In this document: positions 1 through 5,384 of the stretch, piece after piece | Layout of the letters: every line of letters starts with the position of its first letter | How positions within the stretch are numbered: position 1 is the first letter of the stretch | Virus record (IMG/VR): IMGVR_UViG_3300044641_002037 | Span: 1-20,675 of that record | DNA length: 20,675 bases | Strand: one strand, 5' to 3' | Source of the DNA: a virus | Position numbers and translations under genes: made by a program | The notes under the pieces: generated by a model | What the model was told of the DNA's origin: nothing | Database searches by the model: none | The model's input: the letters and a program-made list of their open reading frames with translations, nothing else

Positions 1-8
1 TCAGAAAG

Positions 9-527
9 TCAGTCATTGAGTTGCTCCAGTGCGCGGCGGATGGTGTCGAAACGTTGAGACCACTCCGCTTCCGTTGAACCAAGGTCAGCTTCGGCAAGGG
101 CCTGTAACGCCTGATCCTTCAAGCTCGACGGCTTGGGCCGGCGGGCGGCGCGGAGGTTGTCTGCTGTTTCGATGTCAGTCCAGTCACGAACAAACCACTC
201 ACAGCACGCCTCCAATTCCTGATCGGCGCCGTACTGAGCAGCCAGCTTGGCTAAGCAAATGTCGTCACTACCGACAACTGCACCGGGACCGCCGTGGATC
301 TCATCAGTCCACTGCTGCACCAAGGCAATCGTTACGTCCAGATCGGAACTCCTAATTTGGGGATTATTAGGAGATGATTTGGAGTTCAGCGCCCAGTCGA
401 TGCAGATCTTGGCAAACGTCTTGCAGTAGCCGGGATGACCGCGCTTTTGGCTGTCCTCTCGTGCTTGCTCGGAGAACTTTTTGAGTAGATGCGGGGGCGG
501 CACCTTGGAATAGCCTTCGTTTGTCAT
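9..527 (-). CDS. Hypothetical protein, larger member of a tandem paralogous pair
   Basis: 172-residue protein of unknown function. Its C-terminal half (about residues 92-172) resembles the protein of the gene just upstream on this strand (547-876): both have GADQEL(E/D)ACC followed by W, then an R(R/P)xKPxSLKxQALxALA segment, and both end in DTIRRALEQL. The DNA is also similar: the 17 bases at 31-47 recur at 575-591. The N-terminal half, with a lysine-rich VPPPHLLKKF start, has no counterpart in the paralogue. The gene lies 19 bases after its neighbour and is the last complete gene at the left edge. No enzyme motif, signal peptide or membrane segment is visible. A coding gene is well supported by length and by the paralogue; its function is not known. 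Confidence 0.8.
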   Translation of the reverse strand: MTNEGYSKVPPPHLLKKFSEQAREDSQKRGHPGYCKTFAKICIDWALNSKSSPNNPQIRSSDLDVTIALVQQWTDEIHGGPGAVVGSDDICLAKLAAQYGADQELEACCEWFVRDWTDIETADNLRAARRPKPSSLKDQALQALAEADLGSTEAEWSQRFDTIRRALEQLND

Positions 528-546
528 GGGTGATTAGTGGAAGCGA

Positions 547-876
547 CTACTCGTTGTCGGGAAGTTGTTCAAGAGCGCGGCGGATGGTGTCTGCACCAAG
601 TTGAGTAGAGCTGTTATTAAGAATGTGAGCTAACGCCTCTAACGCCTGCTTCTTCAAGCTTGGTGGCTTGGAGCGGCGATACAGGTGCAGATTTTGGCCA
701 GGTAGCTCGCCAAAGTTTGCAGCAGTCCAAACACAGCACGCATCCAGCTCCTGGTCGGCGCCCCATTGGGCGGCTTCTAGGAGGATGGCAGGTACATCGG
801 CGCCCATGGTCTCGATACGTGCTTGCCACGCGTCCATTTGCCACTGCGCTGGGGTGACGGGATGTTGCTGTGTCAT
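547..876 (-). CDS. Hypothetical protein, smaller member of a tandem paralogous pair
   Basis: 109-residue protein of unknown function. From about residue 34 on it matches the C-terminal half of the protein encoded at 9-527: GADQELDACC, a KPPSLKKQALEALA helix and the ending DTIRRALEQL. The first 30 residues (rich in Q and W) are its own. The start ATG overlaps the stop of the upstream HTH gene as ATGA, so translation is probably coupled. The two conserved adjacent cysteines (CC) in both paralogues could be structural, but no metal site can be claimed. No function is assigned. Confidence 0.8.
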   Translation of the reverse strand: MTQQHPVTPAQWQMDAWQARIETMGADVPAILLEAAQWGADQELDACCVWTAANFGELPGQNLHLYRRSKPPSLKKQALEALAHILNNSSTQLGADTIRRALEQLPDNE

Positions 877-1058
877 TCAAGCCAGCTCCATGCAATGCGT
901 TGGCAGATGCGCCATGCGTGTTTCTTGTCAATGCCGTAGCGTTCTGCCAGTTGTCTGTAGCTGTTGCCAGCAACACGCAACTGGCGCAGTTCACGTACGT
1001 GATCTTCTGTAAGAAACGCGGCGTAGTTTGCCTCGCCGCGCTTAAACGGATCACTCAT
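873..1058 (-). CDS. Small helix-turn-helix DNA-binding protein
   Basis: 61-residue protein made almost wholly of one helix-turn-helix. It starts with a GEANYAAFLTEDHVRELR stretch and has the HTH core SYRQLAERYGIDKKHAWRIC at about residues 33-52. This arrangement (GExNxxAxLTExxVxxIR followed by a resolvase-like HTH) is familiar from the DNA-binding part of HNH homing endonucleases and from free-standing small phage proteins. Here no nuclease domain is attached. It overlaps the end of the DUF3310 gene by 8 bases and its own stop overlaps the next start as ATGA, so it belongs to the leftward operon. It could be a small regulator or a homing-endonuclease remnant; the sequence does not decide. Confidence 0.75.
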   Translation of the reverse strand: MSDPFKRGEANYAAFLTEDHVRELRQLRVAGNSYRQLAERYGIDKKHAWRICQRIAWSWLE

Positions 1059-1269
1059 CTACATGCAACAGCAACGTACGCATGTACCAGTCGGCTTTGC
1101 CGTAATCCTGATCGGCATTGCCCTTGTGCTCAGCGCGCCATAGGTATTTGATGACGTTGCCTTTGCAGTAAGCGCGAAAGCCTTCATCACCGAGTGCTGC
1201 CTTAATGGCTTGGATGCACTCAATGTCGCCGTGCTTGTAATGCGGCGGATGGTTGACGAGATCACTCAT
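1051..1269 (-). CDS. DUF3310 family protein
   Basis: 72-residue protein with the signature of DUF3310 (SaV-like, sometimes annotated as a putative nucleotide kinase): VNHPPHYKHGDIECIQAI near the N-terminus, then GNVIKYLWRAEHKGN and a DYGKADWYM helix. This family is common in phage replication and nucleotide-metabolism clusters, but its biochemical role is not firmly established. The ATG at 1269 is preceded in frame by a GTG at 1272 (giving an extra Met); the ATG is preferred. The start overlaps the end of the small upstream gene and the stop overlaps the HTH gene, so it lies in the same leftward operon. Family assignment is confident; activity is not. Confidence 0.88.
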   Translation of the reverse strand: MSDLVNHPPHYKHGDIECIQAIKAALGDEGFRAYCKGNVIKYLWRAEHKGNADQDYGKADWYMRTLLLHVDE

Positions 1270-1426
1270 CACCTAAAGCCTCTGTCATATTTTGCGTCAG
1301 CTCCAGAAGTTCAAGAATATGCGCGGCAAATGCCACGTGTGTCATCACTGCATGGGTGCCGGGAGGGCGCCCGTAGGACGCCTCCCACCACTCCTTGAAT
1401 GCAATATCAAGTGTGGTTTCGTTCAT
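1262..1426 (-). CDS. Small conserved-looking hypothetical protein (54 aa)
   Basis: A 54-residue reading frame fills the gap between SSB and the DUF3310 gene. Its ATG at 1426 shares one base with the SSB stop (TGATG) and its stop TGA overlaps the start of the DUF3310 gene, the packing seen throughout this operon. The protein is aromatic and alpha-helical in character: FKEWWEASYGRPPGTHAV, then a hydrophobic helix FAAHILELLEL. No known domain is recognised. Support comes from the exact fit between neighbours and from a protein-like composition. It could bind a partner of the replication proteins around it, but that is only position-based inference. Confidence 0.65.
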   Translation of the reverse strand: MNETTLDIAFKEWWEASYGRPPGTHAVMTHVAFAAHILELLELTQNMTEALGDE

Positions 1427-1776
1427 CAGAACACAGGCTCCTCGCTAGTGGTTGCTGCGCCGCGTGGCATGAATTCAAAGCGCTGGATGCTGAGCACATG
1501 CTTGCTGCGCTTTTCACCGGTTTCTTTGTCATTCCACTCTTGCCGGCGTACGGCACCAGTTACAAGGATGCTGTCGCGTTTTTTGAGCTTATCAACGATC
1601 AGCTCAGCAGACTTACCCCAAATCTCGCAGTCGATTGCGTTATTGATCCAGTTGCCATCTTTGTCTTTACCCTCCTGGATACCACCAGCGAAGTTGGCAA
1701 CCATGGTGCCGGATTCAAAGGCACGTAGTTGCGGGTCGGTGATGATGCGAACGATGCCGGTTGCGTAAAGGCTCAT
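1426..1776 (-). CDS. ssb: Single-stranded DNA-binding protein (SSB, OB fold)
   Basis: 116-residue SSB that would coat single-stranded DNA during replication and annealing. It has the OB-fold pattern of bacterial SSBs: a start like SLYATGIVRIITDPQLR, then the strand and turn VANFAGGIQEG, the DCEIWGKSAELI segment and ILVTGAVRRQEW. It is short compared with cellular SSB (about 170-180 residues) because the flexible glycine-rich linker is nearly absent. The tail still ends in acidic-plus-aromatic SEEPVF, recalling the DDDIPF tip that recruits partner proteins. It lies one base after the small HTH gene and downstream of bet, forming a recombination set with bet and the exonuclease. Confidence 0.93.
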   Translation of the reverse strand: MSLYATGIVRIITDPQLRAFESGTMVANFAGGIQEGKDKDGNWINNAIDCEIWGKSAELIVDKLKKRDSILVTGAVRRQEWNDKETGEKRSKHVLSIQRFEFMPRGAATTSEEPVF

Positions 1777-1777
1777 G

Positions 1778-1987
1778 TCAGTTCAGTGGTGTAATGCCAT
1801 TGGCTTCTTCAAAAGCCAAGACTTGTGCGAGGGAATAACGAACACGTGGCGTGCCAGCCGGTAGGCCAATGCGTGGTGCAGTGATGTAAGCAGGGCCAAT
1901 ACCGCGTGCACGTTGGTTCTTGATGGCGGCTGGCTTCAGGCCCCAACGTGCTGCCAGTTCATCAGTGGTTAGGAAGGGTTCAGTCAT
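1778..1987 (-). CDS. Small HTH protein, excisionase/MerR-like (HTH_17 type)
   Basis: 69-residue protein with one winged-helix-like HTH: FLTTDELAARWGLKPAAIKNQRARG at about residues 5-29, followed by a wing region with many glycines and prolines (IGLPAGTPRVRYSLAQVLAFEE). The TTDELAARWGL plus RYxLxxVLAFE layout is typical of the HTH_17/excisionase-like family, which covers phage Xis proteins and small transcription factors. No integrase is visible, so an excisionase role cannot be argued from context. The gene overlaps the bet gene end by 8 bases and ends one base before ssb, so it is co-transcribed with the recombination genes. Confidence 0.78.
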   Translation of the reverse strand: MTEPFLTTDELAARWGLKPAAIKNQRARGIGPAYITAPRIGLPAGTPRVRYSLAQVLAFEEANGITPLN

Positions 1988-2732
1988 CAGCGAAGGGATC
2001 CTCCGATGGCGTGTCGGATAGCACCGCTTCGCGCTCTACGGCAAGGCGCAGCAACTCATCGTTCTGCTCATCGCTGAGGTCAGGCTTGCGCTTATCCATG
2101 CGCGCTACCACCTCCTGCAGCTTGTCCAAGGTGTCGGCCTTGGCAATCGCAGCCTTACCGGCTTGAAACAGCTTGGCGTCGCCTGCGGGTGCAGGTGCAG
2201 CAGTCACCGTGACAGGCTCCACCTCTGCCTGCTGCATCTCATCGGTGCTGTAGACACCAGACATGTCAGCAGGAAACGCCTTACGCAGTGCCAATGCCTC
2301 AGAGCATTTGGCGATCATTGCGGCACCCATCTTGGTCCATAGGCCCTGGCCGGCATTGTAATCTTGGAACCGTGCCACTCCTGTGAATGGATGGCTAGCA
2401 CCTTTGCGCCAGATGGTGGTCTTGGCCGCGGCAGGTGGCTTGCTGCCAAGCCATACATCAGTCCACTGGCCGTCTTCACCGCACCATTCGGTGATGCTGC
2501 CGTCAAGCTGACCGGTGCGCTCGGCAATGGCACGCAAGCCGTCGATGCCGGCTTGAATGGTCATCTTTCCAGCCCGCTTGATGGCGTAGATCTGCTTGCT
2601 GAACGGATCCAGCCCAGTGCGCTGGCAGGCGTAGGCAAACAGGCGCAACTCGTCATTGCTGCAGCCAGGCGCAATGGTGGTTGAGATCAGCTGCGTTTGC
2701 TCTGGTGTCCAGAGGGTGATTGATGTGCTCAT
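1980..2732 (-). CDS. bet: Bet/RecT-type single-strand annealing recombinase
   Basis: 250-residue annealing protein of the lambda Bet (Redbeta) family, which binds single strands made by a partner exonuclease and pairs them with complementary DNA. The family core is visible: ELRLFAYACQRTGLDPFSKQ (about 28-47), then KMTIQAGIDGLRAIAERTGQ, and the KMGAAMIAKCSEALALRKAFP segment that closes the annealing domain. The tail from about residue 180 is alanine-rich and then acidic (ending SEDPFADD), resembling an SSB-interaction or regulatory tail. The start overlaps the HNH gene stop as ATGA. Together with the RecE-like exonuclease upstream and SSB downstream it makes a complete Red-like system, with one HNH gene inserted between exonuclease and annealing protein. 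Confidence 0.93.
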   Translation of the reverse strand: MSTSITLWTPEQTQLISTTIAPGCSNDELRLFAYACQRTGLDPFSKQIYAIKRAGKMTIQAGIDGLRAIAERTGQLDGSITEWCGEDGQWTDVWLGSKPPAAAKTTIWRKGASHPFTGVARFQDYNAGQGLWTKMGAAMIAKCSEALALRKAFPADMSGVYSTDEMQQAEVEPVTVTAAPAPAGDAKLFQAGKAAIAKADTLDKLQEVVARMDKRKPDLSDEQNDELLRLAVEREAVLSDTPSEDPFADD

Positions 2733-3025
2733 TGTGCTTCAGTTAATGCTTTTGCGTCTTGAAATAAAGTGATCGCTTTAGCCAAAAAGATTCTGGTTTC
2801 TCGGCTGAGCTTTGGAAAATCAGCCGAAACTTTGCTAAGCATTGCAGCGTTCCAGTCGTCCAGCTTGATGCGATCCTTCAGTGAATGGCATTCTCGGCAG
2901 CAATCGACAGTATTAATGCCGCCGTGCCGCATCGGAACAGGGAAATGATCGCCAGGGGCGGAGCGGGAAACGCTGTAGACGCAATCGCAATACACACAAA
3001 TGCGGTGCACGCGATGGTTGCTCAT
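2729..3025 (-). CDS. HNH endonuclease-like protein (98 aa)
   Basis: 98-residue protein read from the ATG at 3025, which overlaps the exonuclease stop as TAATG; a longer frame upstream exists but would run deep into the exonuclease gene. It begins with a zinc-type pair (CVYC), then has GDHFPVPMRHGG and VDCCRECHSLKD, which match the beta-beta-alpha HNH layout: the DH of the first strand, then C-x2-C-H-x2-K-D. The rest is a helical tail. The gene splits the exonuclease-bet pair, with one- and four-base overlaps on either side. It is probably a small nicking or homing-type nuclease, though packaging-associated HNH proteins are also this size. Confidence 0.8.
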   Translation of the reverse strand: MSNHRVHRICVYCDCVYSVSRSAPGDHFPVPMRHGGINTVDCCRECHSLKDRIKLDDWNAAMLSKVSADFPKLSRETRIFLAKAITLFQDAKALTEAQ

Positions 3026-3813
3026 TAGAAGTCCTCCGAAGTGATAGCAGACTCGTTGCGCAATGCCCATGAAGGCAGGCTGAGCGCTTGGCACGTGTCG
3101 CCGTAGCCGGGCCACTCCTTGGTGGCTTGGCAGTCGGCAATCACGCGCATGTCACGTTGCCGTAGCTCATCACCAGCAGCCATGGCCGCGGCGTCAAGCT
3201 CGTAGACAGCAACCGCGTACGGAGCAGTCTTTTCAACGGCAATGAACACAAACCGCTCAGCACCGTGCAAGCCGGCTAGGTAGTGGCTCGCTTGCACATG
3301 GTAGCGGAAGGTAGCCACGCTACGGGCAAAGCCGGGGCCGGCATCCGTGGTGGTCTTGAGGTCAACCACCGTCGTGCCGTCATACCAGTCAGGGCGGCAC
3401 TTGCAGCGCAGCCCAGTGGCGGCGTCATCCCACCAGAAGGACTGCTCAGCCTTGCCATGGGCAAGCAGTGCTGCTGCTGCAGGGTGCACGCGGACGCTGA
3501 CAGCCATGCTGAGCGCTAGCGCCATATCGAACTGAGTGACGGCTTCAATGCCATCAGCAGCCATGCGCTCTGCTTGCTCTTTGCCGGCCTTGGTATTGCG
3601 TGGACCGCAGACGCCATAGCGGCTCGCTAGCTCCTCCGGCTCTAGCACTGCGCAATGCACCAGTGATCCAAGCCGCATAGCGGCAGTCGGCTCGGGCGCG
3701 ATGCGCTTGGGGTCGAGGTAGCGGCTCCAGTAGTGATATGGGCTGCGTGCGATGGCGTGCAGGTGCGAAGCGCTGACGGCTGGGTCGGCGTGGTAGTCGG
3801 CGTTGCTGGTCAC
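3025..3813 (-). CDS. RecE/exonuclease VIII-like PD-(D/E)XK nuclease (DUF3799 type)
   Basis: 262-residue nuclease expected to degrade one strand of duplex ends for the Bet partner. The RecB/YqaJ/RecE nuclease motifs are visible in order: SxSxLHxIARSPYHYW near residue 14; GSLVHCAVLEP with the motif-I histidine at about 53; the CRPDW aspartate at 142; DLKTT with D151 and K153; and the QxxxY motif (Q174, Y178). The N-terminal YHADPAVSASHL start is typical of DUF3799 proteins, which correspond to the C-terminal nuclease domain of RecE. Its start overlaps the upstream small gene as ATGA. Context (HNH, Bet, HTH, SSB downstream) makes the recombination role secure. Confidence 0.9.
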   Translation of the reverse strand: MTSNADYHADPAVSASHLHAIARSPYHYWSRYLDPKRIAPEPTAAMRLGSLVHCAVLEPEELASRYGVCGPRNTKAGKEQAERMAADGIEAVTQFDMALALSMAVSVRVHPAAAALLAHGKAEQSFWWDDAATGLRCKCRPDWYDGTTVVDLKTTTDAGPGFARSVATFRYHVQASHYLAGLHGAERFVFIAVEKTAPYAVAVYELDAAAMAAGDELRQRDMRVIADCQATKEWPGYGDTCQALSLPSWALRNESAITSEDF

Positions 3814-4010
3814 GCTGCTGCCCCACTACGCATCTGGCGGTGCATCCGGCTGGCGGTGCCGTAGGTGGCGACCAGCTCGGGAAACGCATCCAGCAGGCGG
3901 CGCTTGTTGCCGGGGTCAGCCTTGAGGCCAGCGTGCGCTAGGGCTTGGAAGAAACCACCGCCGTGCTGGTAGGCGGTGGCAAATGTCCAGTAGATGTCTG
4001 CTTCAGTCAT
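3810..4010 (-). CDS. Small hypothetical phage protein (66 aa)
   Basis: 66-residue protein of unknown function, coupled at both ends by ATGA overlaps to the 41-residue membrane protein upstream and the exonuclease downstream. It has an aromatic and glycine-rich first half (TEADIYWTFATAYQHGGGFF) and a helical second half (NKRRLLDAFPELVATYG). No domain is recognised and no membrane segment is convincing. Placement directly before the exonuclease makes a recombination-related accessory role possible, but only by association. Confidence 0.7.
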   Translation of the reverse strand: MTEADIYWTFATAYQHGGGFFQALAHAGLKADPGNKRRLLDAFPELVATYGTASRMHRQMRSGAAA

Positions 4011-4132
4011 GGCTTGAGCTGCTCTTGGCAGGCGTGATGGCTGTAGGCAGGCTGCTGGCGGCCGGTGTCATAGGCCATTGCCCAGACACCGAAGATGATT
4101 GCCAGCACGGCAAAGCGGTTGAGGTTGTTCAT
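4007..4132 (-). CDS. Very small putative membrane protein (41 aa)
   Basis: A 41-residue frame exactly fills the gap between two genes and overlaps both by four bases (ATGA at each end), which is strong evidence that it is translated. After a short polar start (MNNLNR) it has one hydrophobic stretch, FAVLAIIFGVWAMAY, long enough for a transmembrane helix, followed by a polar tail with histidine and cysteine (YSHHACQEQ). It follows a gene that also encodes a membrane segment, so the two may act together. Candidates include a small inhibitor, a membrane anchor or a holin-like protein, but nothing in the sequence chooses between them. Confidence 0.6.
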   Translation of the reverse strand: MNNLNRFAVLAIIFGVWAMAYDTGRQQPAYSHHACQEQLKP

Positions 4133-4323
4133 GCCATCAGCGCCTTACGGACGCGATAGGTGGACAGATTGAGGCGATCGGCAATGCGCTTCTGGCTCAG
4201 GCCAGTGCGGCGCAGTACGCGGATGCGGCGGTCGTCAGAGGCGGTTAGCCAGTCGATCACGGCGACTACTACCAGCAGTGGCAGTAGCAGCTTCCAGATA
4301 GCTAGCAGTGCGGTTGTAAGCAT
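4129..4323 (-). CDS. Membrane segment fused to helix-turn-helix (64 aa)
   Basis: 64-residue protein with two clear parts. Residues about 3-27 are a long hydrophobic helix (LLAIWKLLLPLLVVVAVIDWL) suited to span the membrane. Residues about 30-64 are a basic HTH: DDRRIRVLRRTGLSQKRIADRLNLSTYRVRKALMA, with the SQKRIADRL recognition pattern of small HTH regulators. By the positive-inside rule the HTH would face the cytoplasm. Such a layout would place a DNA-binding head at the membrane. The stop overlaps the next start as ATGA, and 60 bases without a gene lie upstream. No family name is recognised. Confidence 0.72.
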   Translation of the reverse strand: MLTTALLAIWKLLLPLLVVVAVIDWLTASDDRRIRVLRRTGLSQKRIADRLNLSTYRVRKALMA

Positions 4324-4383
4324 GGTTGGGGTCGCAATGTGTGGTTGCCGGATTGGGAGCGGCTCCGGCGGGCCGCGTGGGGG
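4324..4383 (-). other. 60-base intergenic stretch with GC-rich inverted repeat
   Basis: Non-coding gap between the stop of the 76-residue gene and the start of the membrane-HTH gene. On the minus strand it can fold into a GC-rich stem GCGGC / GCCGC with an 8-base loop. No T-run follows, so it is a poor candidate for an intrinsic terminator. No sigma70-like promoter was found here, so the downstream genes probably depend on the promoter at 4659-4686. Confidence 0.4.
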
Positions 4384-4614
4384 TTAGGCGGCGGTGAATC
4401 CCTTGCTCAGCAGGTTTGCATAAAACTCTTTGGCCTGTTTGACGGTGTAGGCGCCGTCGCCACGCCCCATGGTGCCGCTCCATCCTTGTGATGTGAGATG
4501 CAGCATCGTGACTTCAACCCATTTTTTGCCGGACTCCGAAACGCGCTGCTGAAATGTGCAACGAGCGGCGGGGAGTTGCTGGGTCTCGGTGCGCTCAAGG
4601 GTGTAGACGGTCAT
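4384..4614 (-). CDS. Hypothetical protein (76 aa) with its own promoter
   Basis: 76-residue protein of unknown function, first gene after the promoter at 4659-4686. A longer in-frame ATG at 4686 would lie on top of the promoter -35 element, so the ATG at 4614 is chosen; it has a GAGAG purine stretch just upstream. The N-terminal part is TVYTLERTETQQLPAARC, the middle is rich in beta-type residues (KKWVEVTMLHLTSQGW), and the end is a helix (TVKQAKEFYANLLSKGF). It has no signal peptide or membrane segment and no recognised motif. It probably shares a transcript with the genes to its left. Confidence 0.72.
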   Translation of the reverse strand: MTVYTLERTETQQLPAARCTFQQRVSESGKKWVEVTMLHLTSQGWSGTMGRGDGAYTVKQAKEFYANLLSKGFTAA

Positions 4615-4624
4615 GGCTCTCGGG

Positions 4625-4658
4625 TTGGGGTGCAGGACTGGTTGCCTGCTGTCCCCAA
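4625..4658 (-). other. Leader hairpin after promoter
   Basis: Two-step inverted repeat: outer arms TTGGGG/CCCCAA (6 bp) and inner arms GCAGG/CCTGC (5 bp) with an 8-base loop. The predicted transcription start is near 4652, so the outer left arm would lie just upstream of +1 and only the inner stem would certainly be in the RNA. It may protect the 5' end or serve as an operator at the DNA level. Confidence 0.45.
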
Positions 4659-4686
4659 ATCCTACACCATGTGCCGCCGTGGTCAA
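4659..4686 (-). promoter_or_regulatory. Sigma70-like promoter for the 76-aa gene and leftward operon
   Basis: On the minus strand TTGACC (-35, 4681-4686) is separated by 16 bases from TAGGAT (-10, 4659-4664). It begins six bases after the stop of the RlpA-like gene. Its sequence, including the spacer (GGCGG then CATGG), closely matches the promoter at 5385-5412. Confidence 0.65.
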
Positions 4687-4692
4687 CCCTGC

Positions 4693-5007
4693 CTAGTAAC
4701 GAATCGACACAGTTGCTGTGCCATCTAGCGGCACGCCTAGGCGGTAGGCGGCGCCAGCGCTGAGATCCAACGATCCGCAGTCGCAGCGGTCAGTGACTGG
4801 CACGGTCAGCAGGCGCCCGCGGTGTTGCACCGTGACGCGCGTGCCGCATGGCAGCCATGGATGGGCGGCTGACACGTCCCAGTGGCGGTAGGTGCCGCCG
4901 CAGTACGTGGTGCGCCCGTGATACCAGCCGTCGTAGACGGTGGCAGTTACCTGCCGTGCTTGAGCAGGCGACAGCAGCAGGATCGCTGCAGTGATCAGTG
5001 CACGCAT
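4693..5007 (-). CDS. Exported RlpA-like double-psi beta-barrel protein
   Basis: 104-residue protein with a signal peptide (MRALITAAILLLSPAQA, cleavage likely after the AQA) and a small double-psi beta-barrel of the RlpA/barwin type: TATVYDGWYHGRTTYCGG, then HPWLPCGTRVTVQHRGR, VPVTDRCDCG and the closing DLSAGAAYRLG. The aspartates of TDR and DLS correspond to conserved barrel positions in RlpA. Four cysteines suggest two disulfides, fitting export. RlpA-type proteins act on or bind peptidoglycan. It lies in the leftward replication cluster, downstream of an intrinsic terminator and upstream of the promoter at 4659-4686, so it is nearly isolated. It may aid lysis or modify the cell wall; catalysis is not proven. 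Confidence 0.82.
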   Translation of the reverse strand: MRALITAAILLLSPAQARQVTATVYDGWYHGRTTYCGGTYRHWDVSAAHPWLPCGTRVTVQHRGRLLTVPVTDRCDCGSLDLSAGAAYRLGVPLDGTATVSIRY

Positions 5008-5116
5008 GATGCTTGAGGTGATTGGGTGGAGTGATGGCGGCCTCCGATACGGTTACAGCTGCAGCACCGCGACTGCAGCACCGCGCGCGTCCTTACGGAT
5101 AGCGCCGACCGCTGGG
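5008..5116 (-). promoter_or_regulatory. Non-coding upstream region of the RlpA-like gene
   Basis: About 110 bases between the terminator and the RlpA-like gene. It holds a 13-base direct repeat (5059-5071 and 5073-5085). No convincing -35/-10 pair was found on the minus strand, so either a non-sigma70 promoter or read-through of the terminator would be needed for expression. A GGAGG lies about 36 bases before the chosen ATG, too far to serve it. Confidence 0.4.
5059..5085. repeat. Tandem 13-bp direct repeat
   Basis: CTGCAGCACCGCG occurs at 5059-5071 and again at 5073-5085, one base apart, in the non-coding region upstream of the RlpA-like gene. Each copy contains a PstI-like CTGCAG palindrome. 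The 14-base period places equivalent faces a little over one DNA turn apart, so it might be a repressor or activator site; no further copy was noticed. Confidence 0.7.
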
Positions 5117-5141
5117 TAATAAAAAAGGCCCCGCAGGGCCT
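5117..5141 (-). terminator. Intrinsic (rho-independent) terminator
   Basis: On the minus strand the sequence is AGGCCC-TGCG-GGGCCT followed by TTTTTTATTA: a perfect six-pair, GC-rich stem with a four-base loop and a run of six T. It lies five bases after the stop of the 64-residue acidic protein gene, ending that transcript and possibly the longer transcript from the right. Confidence 0.85.
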
Positions 5142-5146
5142 AGCGC

Positions 5147-5341
5147 TCAGTCTTCGAGATCGCTTTCCAGATCCATGCAGGCAGAGATGAGGGCGTCGAG
5201 CAGCTCGTTGTCGCAGAGCTTGTCCCACTGGGCATCAGTGGTGCCTTCACGCAGTGCCTGCAGGGCAGCCACAACTGATTCGGCGGAGCCGATCACTGTG
5301 GCCATTTGGCTAAGCGCCTCGATGGCGGTGCGGGTATTCAT
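5147..5341 (-). CDS. Small acidic hypothetical protein in its own transcription unit
   Basis: 64-residue protein, read from the ATG at 5341; a longer frame upstream would run over the promoter -10 and -35. It has 13 Asp/Glu against 3 Lys/Arg (net about -10) and ends in a strongly acidic tail (MDLESDLED). It is predicted to be mostly helical (TAIEALSQMATVIGSAESVVAALQAL split by polar residues). It is framed by a sigma70-like promoter with a leader hairpin and by an intrinsic terminator, so it is a one-gene unit inside the leftward cluster. No family is recognised. Small acidic phage proteins often bind and inhibit host enzymes or mimic DNA, but here this is only inference. Confidence 0.72.
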   Translation of the reverse strand: MNTRTAIEALSQMATVIGSAESVVAALQALREGTTDAQWDKLCDNELLDALISACMDLESDLED

Positions 5342-5362
5342 GTTTCTAGGTGCGGTGGATGC

Positions 5363-5376
5363 CGGGATCGCTCCCG
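5363..5376 (-). other. Leader hairpin with GNRA-type loop
   Basis: On the minus strand CGGGA-GCGA-TCCCG forms a five-pair stem with a GCGA tetraloop. It begins about two bases after the predicted transcription start of the promoter at 5385-5412, so it would cap the 5' end of the transcript for the acidic protein. Such hairpins can stabilise phage mRNAs. Confidence 0.55.
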
Positions 5377-5384
5377 ACTCCTTC

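Noticed and set aside
1-16. Start of a further minus-strand gene (MTDFL)
   Set aside because: An ATG at 16 overlaps the stop of the gene at 9-527, as usual in this operon, but only five codons are visible.
1292-1768. Plus-strand frame of 158 codons over ssb and its neighbour
   Set aside because: It is antisense to ssb and to the tightly packed small gene, and its product lacks any motif.
3026-3115. Longer start for the HNH gene at 2729-3025
   Set aside because: It would overlap the exonuclease coding end by 90 bases, whereas ATG 3025 gives the usual TAATG coupling.
4324-4383. Terminator after the 76-residue gene
   Set aside because: There is a GC-rich stem but no T-run after it on the minus strand.
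5059-5085. CRISPR array
   Set aside because: Only two 13-base repeats one base apart, without spacers.
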